From the NCBI GenBank assembly GCA_029882235.1, contig JAOULB010000081.1, positions 1 through 7,984 of the forward strand: a stretch of DNA of 7,984 nucleotides, in the 5' to 3' direction. Both the position numbers and the translations under genes were made by a program. Origin of the DNA: Gammaproteobacteria bacterium (GTDB taxonomy: Bacteria > Pseudomonadota > Gammaproteobacteria > UBA6429 > Thiohalophilaceae). Below the pieces are notes generated by a model. The model ran no database searches, had not been told where the DNA came from, and worked only from the letters and a program-made list of their open reading frames with translations. Below, in pieces: positions 1 through 5,958 of the stretch (within the stretch, counting starts at the first letter, position 1; every line of letters begins with the position of its first letter).

Positions 1-22
1 CCTGAAATCAGCTGTGAATTAG
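1..22 (+). CDS. ruvA: Probable 3' end of ruvA (Holliday junction DNA-binding subunit), partial
   Basis: Only the last codons are in the window. Reading from base 2 gives L-K-S-A-V-N and then TAG at 20-22. The family commonly ends in a short helix of the type L-R-x-A-L, and ruvA normally lies just before ruvB, so a stop 23 bases before the ruvB start fits well. RuvA would bind the four-way junction and load the RuvB hexamers. Six residues cannot prove identity; the call rests mainly on gene order. Confidence 0.4.
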
Positions 23-39
23 GAATCAGCGGTGAACTA
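4..39. repeat. Imperfect 18-bp tandem repeat at the ruvA/ruvB junction
   Basis: Bases 4-21 and 22-39 are two adjacent copies of an 18-base unit (core AATCAGC-GTGAA-TA) with 15 of 18 positions identical. The first copy covers the presumed ruvA stop. The second copy supplies GGTGA at 31-35, ten bases before the ruvB ATG and the only plausible ribosome-binding site there. It looks like a local duplication that may have created or moved the ruvB ribosome-binding site; that last point is inference. Confidence 0.6.
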
Positions 40-45
40 AAGATT

Positions 46-1098
46 ATGATAGAAACAGAACGACTTATTACAGCCAAGCAACATGGACAGGAAGATGTGC
101 AGGATAAGGCGATACGCCCGCAGCGTCTGTCGGACTATGTCGGCCAGCCTGCCGTGTGTGAGCAAATGTCGATCTTTATCGAAGCAGCGCGCAAACGTCA
201 GGAGGCACTCGATCATGTCCTGGTGTTTGGCCCACCAGGACTCGGTAAGACAACACTCTCACACATCATTGCGAATGAGCTTGGTGTTAATATGAAACAT
301 ACCTCTGGCCCAGTGCTGGAACGTCCCGGTGATCTGGCCGCCTTATTAACCAATCTGGAAGCCAATGATGTTTTGTTTGTTGATGAGATTCATCGGCTCA
401 GCCCAATTGTTGAAGAAATCCTCTATCCAGCGATGGAAGATAATCAGATCGATATCATGATTGGTGAGGGACCAGCAGCACGGTCAATAAAACTGGATTT
501 ACCCCCGTTTACGCTAGTGGGCGCAACCACCCGTGCCGGCTTATTAACCTCTCCCTTACGCGATCGTTTTGGCATTGTGCAGCGGTTGGAATTCTATAGT
601 GCCGAGGATCTGGTCAGTATTGTGCAGCGTTCAGCAAAAATTCTGCGAGTTGATACCGATAAGACGGGCGCAATGGAGATCGCAAAACGTTCGCGCGGAA
701 CACCACGCATCGCAAACCGATTATTACGCCGCGTGCGCGATTTCGCAGAGGTCAAAGCGGGCGGCAAGGTCAATGAAGAAGTCGCTCATCAGGCGCTAGA
801 CATGCTCGATGTCGATGCACAGGGCTTTGACATGATGGATCGAAAGCTCATGCTCGCAATTATTGAAAAGTTTGATGGCGGTCCAGTCGGGCTTGATAGT
901 GTTGCAGCGGCCATTGGCGAAGAACGTGACACCATTGAAGATGTGATTGAGCCTTATTTGATCCAGCAGGGTTTCATGATGCGCACACCCAGAGGACGTG
1001 TGGCCACCAATCATGCCTACCAGCACTTTGGTTTTAAGACAAAAGGCAAGAAACAAAAAGATGAGCAGGCCGTACTAGATATGTTTGCTCAGGAATAG
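46..1098 (+). CDS. ruvB: RuvB, Holliday junction branch-migration ATPase
   Basis: RuvB is the hexameric AAA+ motor that, with RuvA, drives branch migration of Holliday junctions in recombinational repair, in the cytoplasm. The 350-residue product has the full family layout: Walker A GPPGLGKTT at residues 62-70, Walker B VLFVDEIH at 109-116 (D113, E114), sensor 1 around TLVGATTRAG (156-165), the arginine-finger segment LRDRFG (171-176), sensor 2 GTPRIANRLLRR (218-229), and a C-terminal winged-helix DNA-binding domain ending in RTPRGR (313-318). Length is close to the E. coli protein. The frame is open upstream to the window edge, but the ATG at 46 gives the family-typical N-terminus MIETERLI, so I chose it. 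Ribosome-binding site is weak (GGTGA, 31-35). No terminator is visible after the TAG. Confidence 0.98.
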   Translation: MIETERLITAKQHGQEDVQDKAIRPQRLSDYVGQPAVCEQMSIFIEAARKRQEALDHVLVFGPPGLGKTTLSHIIANELGVNMKHTSGPVLERPGDLAALLTNLEANDVLFVDEIHRLSPIVEEILYPAMEDNQIDIMIGEGPAARSIKLDLPPFTLVGATTRAGLLTSPLRDRFGIVQRLEFYSAEDLVSIVQRSAKILRVDTDKTGAMEIAKRSRGTPRIANRLLRRVRDFAEVKAGGKVNEEVAHQALDMLDVDAQGFDMMDRKLMLAIIEKFDGGPVGLDSVAAAIGEERDTIEDVIEPYLIQQGFMMRTPRGRVATNHAYQHFGFKTKGKKQKDEQAVLDMFAQE

Positions 1099-1112
1099 AG
1101 AATAACTCGGAA

Positions 1113-1222
1113 TGTGATTGATTAGAACCATGGCTGTGATCAGGTTCCTTCGAAAATGTGATGAAATTATTAAACTTGATGTATTAGGGATGTGATAGAA
1201 AAGACAGGATGAACCAATCACA
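1113..1222. repeat. Cluster of TGTGAT hexamers, four direct and one inverted
   Basis: TGTGAT occurs at 1113-1118, 1135-1140, 1157-1162 and 1191-1196, and its reverse complement ATCACA at 1217-1222. Start-to-start distances of the direct copies are 22, 22 and 34 bases, close to whole DNA turns. The first copy, extended to TGTGATTG (1113-1120), is exactly complementary to CAATCACA (1215-1222). TGTGA is the half-site of CRP-family regulators, but no pair has the inverted spacing of a full CRP site. The role is unknown. Confidence 0.5.
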
Positions 1223-1307
1223 GCAGGGAAGGTCAGAACGAAACAACCGAGATAATAATCATAAACAGGGATCGAACATTCAAATTAAAGAGGTTATAGG
1301 GGAGTGA
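1209..1307 (+). CDS. Doubtful 32-residue ORF overlapping the tolQ start
   Basis: ATG at 1209 opens 32 codons ending in TGA at 1305-1307. The stop shares bases 1304-1307 (GTGA) with the GTG start of tolQ, a junction typical of translational coupling. The peptide begins MNQSQQGRSERNN, is rich in Asn, Gln and Arg, has no membrane segment or signal peptide, and resembles nothing I recognise. There is no good ribosome-binding site (GACAGG directly abuts the ATG). It could be a leader peptide feeding ribosomes into tolQ, or a chance open frame; chance is the more likely for so short a reading. Confidence 0.2.
   Translation: MNQSQQGRSERNNRDNNHKQGSNIQIKEVIGE
1287..1293 (+). promoter_or_regulatory. 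tolQ ribosome-binding site
   Basis: AAAGAGG lies ten bases before the GTG at 1304 and supports that non-ATG start. A second purine run, GGGGA, directly abuts the start codon and is too close to serve. Confidence 0.65.
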
Positions 1308-1981
1308 CTACCGATTTATCAATTTTCAGATTGATTCTGGATGCAAGTATCGTTGTGCAGCTGGTGATGTTATTGCTGGTTGTCACATCCTTGCTTTCCT
1401 GGACATTAATCTTCGTAAAAGGCCGGCACTTTAAACGTGCCCGTGCCGCAGCTGAGCAATTTGAACGACGCTTCTGGTCAGGTGCTGAGCTGGGTGAACT
1501 CTACAAACGTGTTTCTGCGCGTCGAGGTAAAGTTGGTGGTATGGAAGCGATCTTTGAATCGGGCTTTCGTGAATACGTCCACCTGCACAAACAAAGCAAT
1601 GTCGAACCCATGGCTGTGCTTGAAGGTGCGCAACGTGCGATGCGTGTTGCCCTAAACCGTGAGATTGAAGAGCTGGAGATGCACTTGTCTTTTCTGGCAA
1701 CTGTCGGTTCAACCAGTCCCTATGTTGGTTTGTTTGGCACAGTTTGGGGGATTATGAATTCATTCCAGGCCCTGGGTCAGGTTCAACATGCGACCATTGC
1801 CTCTGTTGCGCCGGGTATTGCTGAGGCACTGGTTGCCACAGCAATGGGTTTATTTGCTGCGATACCGGCAGTGATTGGTTACAACCGTTATTCAAATGAT
1901 CTGGAACGACTGGTTGCTCGTTATGATATTTTTGTCGAAGAATTCTCGACAATTTTACAACGACAGGCACATAGCAATTAA
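1304..1981 (+). CDS. tolQ: TolQ, inner-membrane proton-channel subunit of the Tol-Pal motor
   Basis: TolQ is a MotA/ExbB-family inner-membrane protein that forms the proton-driven stator with TolR and energises TolA. The 225-residue product matches the E. coli length and pattern: a first membrane helix at about residues 14-38, a cytoplasmic loop with the conserved FWSG (57-60) and EGAQRAMR (107-114) stretches, and two more helices at about 130-157 and 167-193. The channel-lining signature SPYVGLFGTVWGIM (138-151, T146) and VAPGIAEALVATAMGLFAAIPAV (168-190, T179) are intact. The GTG start at 1304 gives the expected short N-terminus before helix 1 and has an AAAGAGG upstream. The gene heads the tolQRAB block and is followed by tolR after 11 bases. 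Confidence 0.97.
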   Translation: MTTDLSIFRLILDASIVVQLVMLLLVVTSLLSWTLIFVKGRHFKRARAAAEQFERRFWSGAELGELYKRVSARRGKVGGMEAIFESGFREYVHLHKQSNVEPMAVLEGAQRAMRVALNREIEELEMHLSFLATVGSTSPYVGLFGTVWGIMNSFQALGQVQHATIASVAPGIAEALVATAMGLFAAIPAVIGYNRYSNDLERLVARYDIFVEEFSTILQRQAHSN

Positions 1982-1992
1982 CAAAACTGACC

Positions 1993-2451
1993 ATGGCATA
2001 CACACCCGCAACAAATCGATTTAAAAAGAAACGCATGTCAGAGATCAATGTGGTGCCATATATTGACGTCATGCTGGTGTTGCTTGTTATCTTTATGGTA
2101 ACAGCGCCCCTGCTTGCTCAAGGTGTAAAGGTTGAGCTACCTGAAATTACCAGTAAACCGCTTAAGCAAATGGAACAGGAACCGGTTATTCTTACGGTCA
2201 ACAAAGAAGGTGAGTACTTTCTGAATATTGGTGAGAATCCAACTAAAGCCATTGATGATGAAACCATGGTTGCGCGTGTAGCGGCAATCCTGAAACATAA
2301 AAAATTATCTGAAGTTCTGGTGCGTGGCGATGAGGCCGTTCCCTATGGCAAAGTTGTTGTGGCGATGAGTTTGTTGCAAAAGGCGGGTGTCGGCAATATC
2401 GGCCTGGTGACCGATCCACCCGCAGGTAATAAACGTAAGCGAAGAAAATAA
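1993..2451 (+). CDS. tolR: TolR, ExbD-family stator subunit of the Tol-Pal motor
   Basis: TolR is the single-pass inner-membrane partner of TolQ; its membrane aspartate carries protons that drive TolA, and its periplasmic domain can contact peptidoglycan. The 152-residue product has a short basic cytoplasmic tail (residues 1-15, RFKKKR), the signature INVVPYIDVMLVLLVIFMV (19-37) with the essential Asp at 25, and a periplasmic ExbD/TolR fold ending in an amphipathic segment and GLVTDP. An unusual strongly basic C-terminus follows (KRKRRK). No Shine-Dalgarno sequence is visible before the ATG, so translation may depend on readthrough from tolQ 11 bases upstream. The stop overlaps the tolA start by one base (TAATG). 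Confidence 0.97.
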   Translation: MAYTPATNRFKKKRMSEINVVPYIDVMLVLLVIFMVTAPLLAQGVKVELPEITSKPLKQMEQEPVILTVNKEGEYFLNIGENPTKAIDDETMVARVAAILKHKKLSEVLVRGDEAVPYGKVVVAMSLLQKAGVGNIGLVTDPPAGNKRKRRK

Positions 2452-3236
2452 TGTTTGAACTGGTTAGGCAACATCCCCGTGCCATGTTCTATGCTGCGAT
2501 TGTCCATATTGGTTTGATCGGTGTGCTTGTGTTCAGTTTTCACTGGTCTGATAAGCCAAGTATGCAGACGATGGACAAAGGCGAAAAAATTATCAAGGCG
2601 ACGGTAGTCGATGCAAAAAAAATTGATAAAGAACTCAAAAAAATAAAAGCGGCGGAAAGAAAAAAACAACGGGATATGGATCGTGCAGCCAGCAAGGCAA
2701 AACAGGCGATATTAAACGAAGAAAAACGGCTGGCTGAGGCCAAGAAGAAGAGCCTCTCGCAACAACGGGAACTTGAAGATAAGCGCATGCAGGAGCAGGC
2801 AAAAATTCAGGAGCTAGAAGAAAAGCGCAAACAGGAAGAAGAGCGGCTGGCTAAAATTGAACAACAAAAGCGCGAAGAAGAATTACGTAAGAAACTGGAA
2901 GCAGAACAACAACGTCTGGCCTTAGAAGGTGATAAACAACGACTCTCTACCATTAACCAGTATCGTGCCATGATTGAAGCCAAGGTTCGACGTAACTGGA
3001 ACGTGCCGGCAAGTGCCCAGGAGGGAATGAGTTGTGTATTAAAAGTCCGACTAATCCCAAGTGGTGATGTGACTAGTGTATTAATAAGTAAAAGTAGTGG
3101 CGACGCCGTTTTTGATCGGTCTGTAGAAAATGCGATTCGCAAAGCATCGCCATTACCGGTACCATCTGTTGATACTGGATTGTTTGATGTGTTTAGAGAT
3201 CTGGAGTTTCCATTTACACTGGAAAAGAAAAGTTAA
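2451..3236 (+). CDS. tolA: TolA, membrane-anchored periplasm-spanning protein, short stalk
   Basis: TolA transmits motor force from TolQR to TolB and Pal at the outer membrane. The 261-residue product shows three domains: an N-terminal membrane anchor (about 11-31, with His19 in the helix), a long charged helical stalk rich in Lys, Glu and Gln (about 55-165), and a TonB-like C-terminal domain (about 168-261) that begins YRAMIEAKVRRNW and contains LKVRLIPSGDV. The stalk is about 110 residues, well under half of that in E. coli (421 residues overall). Only one cysteine (C195) is present in domain III, whereas the E. coli domain has two. The start is fixed by the one-base overlap with tolR; no strong ribosome-binding site. 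The stalk-coding region carries runs of 6, 8, 7 and 7 A. Confidence 0.95.
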   Translation: MFELVRQHPRAMFYAAIVHIGLIGVLVFSFHWSDKPSMQTMDKGEKIIKATVVDAKKIDKELKKIKAAERKKQRDMDRAASKAKQAILNEEKRLAEAKKKSLSQQRELEDKRMQEQAKIQELEEKRKQEEERLAKIEQQKREEELRKKLEAEQQRLALEGDKQRLSTINQYRAMIEAKVRRNWNVPASAQEGMSCVLKVRLIPSGDVTSVLISKSSGDAVFDRSVENAIRKASPLPVPSVDTGLFDVFRDLEFPFTLEKKS

Positions 3237-4555
3237 TGATACGGCCTTTGTTTAATCGTAGTATTTTATTAGTTTGCCTTTGGATTTTATCGGCAAAAAG
3301 TTTCGCTACCCTGACGATTGATATTACTCAGGGTGTTGAAGGGGCAATGCCAATTGCGATTGTCCCTTTTGAATGGAAGGGCAAAGAGCCATTACCGGAG
3401 GATGTTTCTGGAATTATTCGCTCTGATCTTCATCGTAGTGGTCGTTTTGCCCCGATAAATGATGATGATCTTATCTCGCGTCCACATGAAGGCAAGCAGG
3501 TCAATTTTACTGACTGGCGTGTACTCGAGATCGACAACTTAATCATCGGTAAGATTGATCTAAACAAGAAAGGCGAATATCAAATTCAGTTTCAATTATT
3601 TGATGTTATTAAGGGCAGTCAAATAACCGGGTACAGCATCAATACCGATGCAAAAGGTCTGCGTCGTACAGCACATCGTATTAGTGACATAATTTATGAA
3701 GCCTTAATGGGGATACGTGGTGCATTCGATACCCGCATCGCCTATGTCACTCTGACAAAAACGAGCAATGGTAAAAAAATATATAATCTGGCCGTCGCTG
3801 ATGCTGACGGGGTGAATGAAAAAATCATCTTTAAATCGGCGCAACCGGTGTTATCTCCTTCATGGTCACCTGATGGAAAGCATCTTGCCTATGTGGCATA
3901 CAGCCGGGGGCGACCAGAGCTGTATGTGCAGAACATCCACACACGTCGAACCAAACGTATCTCCAGTTATCAGGGGTTAAATAATGCGCCGGCCTGGTCA
4001 CCGAATGGAAAATATCTGGCTATGACCCTGTCAAAAGATGGCAACGCAGAAATCTACATTCTTGATATTGCCAGCAATAAGCTGGGGCGCATTACAAACA
4101 ATTATGCCATTGATACAGAACCGACCTGGCTACCGGATGGCAAGGGGCTGATTTTTACCTCTGATCGTGGTGGTGGCCCACAACTTTATCAGATCGGTGT
4201 GAGTGGTCTGCAATCAAGCGGGAAAGTTAAACGCTTAACCTACGAAGGCACCTACAATGCCCGCGCCAGTGTATCCCCTGATGGTAAAAAGGTTGTTATG
4301 GTGCATCGAGCTGATCGAAAGTTTCATATTGCTGTGCTGGATCTTAAAACCGAACATTTCACTATTCTTACTGAATCTGAGCTGGATGAATCCCCCAGTT
4401 TTGCCCCAAATGGCAGCATGATTATTTTTGCTACAGAATATGAAAATCAGGGGGTGTTATCAGCGGTTTCAGTCGATGGGCGAGCAAAGCAACGGTTAAG
4501 CCTGAAAGAGGGTGATGTAAGAGAACCTGCGTGGTCACCATTTAAATCCAGGTGA
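3236..4555 (+). CDS. tolB: TolB, periplasmic beta-propeller of the Tol-Pal system
   Basis: TolB is a soluble periplasmic protein that binds Pal or TolA and so controls release of Pal from peptidoglycan-free to peptidoglycan-bound states. The 439-residue product has a Sec signal peptide (about residues 1-24, ending A-K-S-F-A), an N-terminal alpha/beta domain (about 25-165) and a six-bladed propeller marked by repeats SPSWSPDGK (208-215), APAWSPNGK (251-259), EPTWLPDGK (295-303), ASVSPDGK (344-351), SPSFAPNG (386-393) and EPAWSP (430-435). Length is close to the E. coli protein. The ATG overlaps the tolA stop by one base, implying coupled translation; no strong ribosome-binding site is seen. 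After the TGA, the space to pal holds a probable promoter. Confidence 0.98.
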   Translation: MIRPLFNRSILLVCLWILSAKSFATLTIDITQGVEGAMPIAIVPFEWKGKEPLPEDVSGIIRSDLHRSGRFAPINDDDLISRPHEGKQVNFTDWRVLEIDNLIIGKIDLNKKGEYQIQFQLFDVIKGSQITGYSINTDAKGLRRTAHRISDIIYEALMGIRGAFDTRIAYVTLTKTSNGKKIYNLAVADADGVNEKIIFKSAQPVLSPSWSPDGKHLAYVAYSRGRPELYVQNIHTRRTKRISSYQGLNNAPAWSPNGKYLAMTLSKDGNAEIYILDIASNKLGRITNNYAIDTEPTWLPDGKGLIFTSDRGGGPQLYQIGVSGLQSSGKVKRLTYEGTYNARASVSPDGKKVVMVHRADRKFHIAVLDLKTEHFTILTESELDESPSFAPNGSMIIFATEYENQGVLSAVSVDGRAKQRLSLKEGDVREPAWSPFKSR

Positions 4556-4568
4556 GAAGTCTTATAAT
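4541..4568 (+). promoter_or_regulatory. Probable internal promoter for pal-cpoB
   Basis: A perfect -10 TATAAT lies at 4563-4568, with TTTAAA (4 of 6 matches to the -35 consensus) at 4541-4546 and a 16-base spacer. The predicted start near 4575 leaves a leader of about 20 bases containing the strong pal ribosome-binding site. The -35 overlaps the last tolB codons. Separate promoters for the pal homologue (oprL) are known in Pseudomonas, which supports the idea; here it is a sequence-based inference. Confidence 0.5.
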
Positions 4569-4580
4569 AGATATAAAATT

Positions 4581-4586
4581 AAGGAG
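4581..4586 (+). promoter_or_regulatory. Strong ribosome-binding site of pal
   Basis: AAGGAG sits seven bases before the ATG at 4594. It decides the start: the in-frame GTG at 4552, which overlaps the tolB stop, would put 14 extra residues before the lipoprotein signal peptide. Confidence 0.85.
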
Positions 4587-4593
4587 CGAAAGT

Positions 4594-5097
4594 ATGCGAC
4601 GTATAATCAATTTGGTATTAGTTCTGGGTATGGTATTAACTTTAGGGGCCTGTGCCTCGGCAAGTAAGGACGATGATGATCTGGTTCAAGTAGGTGGAAC
4701 TGAAGGTGTAGGCTCTGAAAATGCAAACTCAATGCAAAGTCTGGATGATCCTTCTAGCCCTCTTTCCAAGCGCGTGATTTATTTCGAATTTGATAGCAGC
4801 ACCATTCAATCAGATTATCAGGAACTTATTTCTGCACATGCGGCTTATCTGGTTGAAAATCCGGATGTTTCAATCGTGCTGGAAGGTCACGCCGATGAGC
4901 GTGGCACACGTGAATATAATATTGCACTGGGCGAACGACGTGCCAAGGCAGTTAGACAGTTAATGACCCTGCAGGGTGTTACTGAAAAACAATTACAGGT
5001 GATCAGTTTTGGTGAGGAACGACCTGTTGCACTTGGACATGATGAATCAGCATGGTCACTGAATCGTCGTGTTGAGATTCTTTATTCGGGCCAGTAG
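4594..5097 (+). CDS. pal: Pal, peptidoglycan-associated outer-membrane lipoprotein
   Basis: Pal is anchored by lipid in the inner leaflet of the outer membrane and binds peptidoglycan through an OmpA-like domain; TolB competes for it. The 167-residue precursor has a lipoprotein signal with lipobox LGAC, so lipidated Cys20 becomes residue 1. A flexible acidic linker (about 22-58, including DDDD) leads to the OmpA_C domain: YFEFDSS (63-69), LEGHADERGTREYN (96-109) and NRRVEI (157-162), which carry the residues that bind the peptide stem of peptidoglycan. Length matches the family. This start has a strong AAGGAG; the residue after Cys20 is Ala, which fits outer-membrane sorting rather than retention by Asp+2. 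A private promoter upstream would fit the high copy number of this protein. Confidence 0.97.
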   Translation: MRRIINLVLVLGMVLTLGACASASKDDDDLVQVGGTEGVGSENANSMQSLDDPSSPLSKRVIYFEFDSSTIQSDYQELISAHAAYLVENPDVSIVLEGHADERGTREYNIALGERRAKAVRQLMTLQGVTEKQLQVISFGEERPVALGHDESAWSLNRRVEILYSGQ

Positions 5098-5107
5098 TGA
5101 ATAAATA

Positions 5108-5899
5108 ATGATAACAAGAACTCTTACTATTCTGTCTATTTCGGTTGCCCTCCTGTGGGCAGATGTGTCGCTCGCTGCCAAACAGATGTCGGATCAAGCT
5201 CGGATCCAGCGACTGGAAAGGCTATTAGAAAGTAAAGGTCTGGTTGATTTATTAATCCGGCTGGAAAATCTGCAGAAGGAAGTTCAGCTCTTACGTGGTG
5301 AAGTTGAACTACAAACGCATACTCTAGAAAGCATCAAAAAGAGACAGCGCGATCTATATGTCGATATCGATCGACGCCTGGTTAAGATTGAAAGAAGCGC
5401 AACAGCGGGTACAACAATATCTTCTCCTGCGACAACTAAACCAGACTCAGCAGATGCAGAGACTAAGAATGGACAGAAAACTGCAACAGCTAAAAAGTCT
5501 TCAAACTCGATCATTAAGGAACAAAAAGCATATCAAAGCGCATTTGATTTGCTGCGTGAACTACGTTATCGCGAATCGGTTGTCCAGTTTAGAAAATTTC
5601 TGAAAAAATATCCTGACGGTCGTTATGCGCATATTGCTCAGTATTGGCTCGGGGAAGCCAACTATGCACAAAGAAATTTTAAATCAGCGATCAAAGATTA
5701 TAATCGCCTTGTTTCACAATACCCCAAGACGCCTAAAGCTGCTGAAGCCATGTTAAAAATTGGTTATAGCTATTATGAAATTAAAGATTATAAAAATGCT
5801 AAAAAAAGCCTGCAACAACTGATAGACACCTACCCTAAGTCAACCGAATCAGGTCAGGGAAAAAATCTGATCGCTAAAATCAATAAAAAGCTCAAGTAG
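5108..5899 (+). CDS. cpoB: CpoB (YbgF), periplasmic Tol-Pal / cell-division coordinator
   Basis: CpoB is a periplasmic protein that coordinates Tol-Pal driven outer-membrane constriction with septal peptidoglycan synthesis by PBP1B and its activator LpoB, and binds TolA. The 263-residue product has a signal peptide (about 1-23, ending DVSLA), an N-terminal coiled coil for trimerisation (about 28-98, rich in Leu, Glu and Arg), a low-complexity Ser/Thr/Ala/Lys linker (about 99-137), and three C-terminal TPR repeats (about 139-173, 174-210, 211-247) with the usual YPDGRYAHIAQYWLGEANYAQ and YPKTPKAAEAMLKIGYSYYE patterns. Length matches the E. coli protein. It begins ten bases after the pal stop with no visible Shine-Dalgarno sequence, so it probably depends on pal translation. 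Confidence 0.95.
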   Translation: MITRTLTILSISVALLWADVSLAAKQMSDQARIQRLERLLESKGLVDLLIRLENLQKEVQLLRGEVELQTHTLESIKKRQRDLYVDIDRRLVKIERSATAGTTISSPATTKPDSADAETKNGQKTATAKKSSNSIIKEQKAYQSAFDLLRELRYRESVVQFRKFLKKYPDGRYAHIAQYWLGEANYAQRNFKSAIKDYNRLVSQYPKTPKAAEAMLKIGYSYYEIKDYKNAKKSLQQLIDTYPKSTESGQGKNLIAKINKKLK

Positions 5900-5920
5900 G
5901 AATTTGACCTGCTTTGTGTC

Positions 5921-5946
5921 TTATCCAGAAACGTATGCTGGAATAA
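5921..5946 (+). other. Hairpin with A-rich tail in the queE leader
   Basis: TTATCCAG (5921-5928) pairs with CTGGA-A-TAA (5938-5946): eight base pairs with one bulged A and a nine-base loop AAACGTATG. It is followed by a run of A and ends 12 bases before the queE ATG. No T-run follows on either strand, so it is not a normal terminator. Place and A-rich tail recall the preQ1-I riboswitch, but I cannot find the loop-to-tail pseudoknot pairing or the consensus loop. Confidence 0.4.
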
Positions 5947-5958
5947 AAAATAAACTCA

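Larger units (their letters stand above)
1099..1303. other. ruvB-tolQ intergenic gap lacking ybgC
   Basis: These 205 bases separate ruvB from tolQ. Many gammaproteobacteria have the acyl-CoA thioesterase gene ybgC at this position; I see no YbgC-like reading in any frame and the space is too short for it. Contents: four direct TGTGAT hexamers and one inverted copy (1113-1222), a weak five-base-pair hairpin (GAACC 1125-1129 with GGTTC 1143-1147, no T-run), and a candidate mini-ORF (1209-1307). A -10-like GATAAT lies at 1251-1256 but I find no matching -35. The tol promoter is expected in this region but cannot be placed with confidence. Confidence 0.6.

Noticed and set aside
1..45. N-terminal extension of ruvB (frame open to the window edge)
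   Set aside because: The family N-terminus MIETERLI begins exactly at ATG 46, no start codon lies upstream in the visible frame, and the openness results from a short repeat.
796..1056. Minus-strand ORFs opposite ruvB, tolQRA, queE and queC
   Set aside because: All are antisense to well-conserved genes, show no family motifs, and have the odd composition expected of shadow frames.
1130..1195. 21-codon ORF starting ATG at 1130 in the ruvB-tolQ gap
   Set aside because: Too short, no ribosome-binding site, no recognisable feature, and not coupled to any gene.
1113..1222. Canonical CRP binding site
   Set aside because: TGTGA half-sites are present, but no pair has the inverted arrangement with a 6-base spacer.
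4552..4593. Upstream in-frame GTG start for pal overlapping the tolB stop
   Set aside because: It would add 14 residues before the lipoprotein signal peptide, and has no ribosome-binding site, while ATG 4594 has AAGGAG at ideal spacing.
5921..5958. Firm call of a preQ1-I riboswitch
   Set aside because: The nine-base loop lacks the family consensus and no loop-to-tail pseudoknot pairing could be drawn.
5900..5958. Rho-independent terminator between cpoB and queE
   Set aside because: The hairpin is followed by A, not T, on the + strand, and on the other strand no T-run follows the stem.
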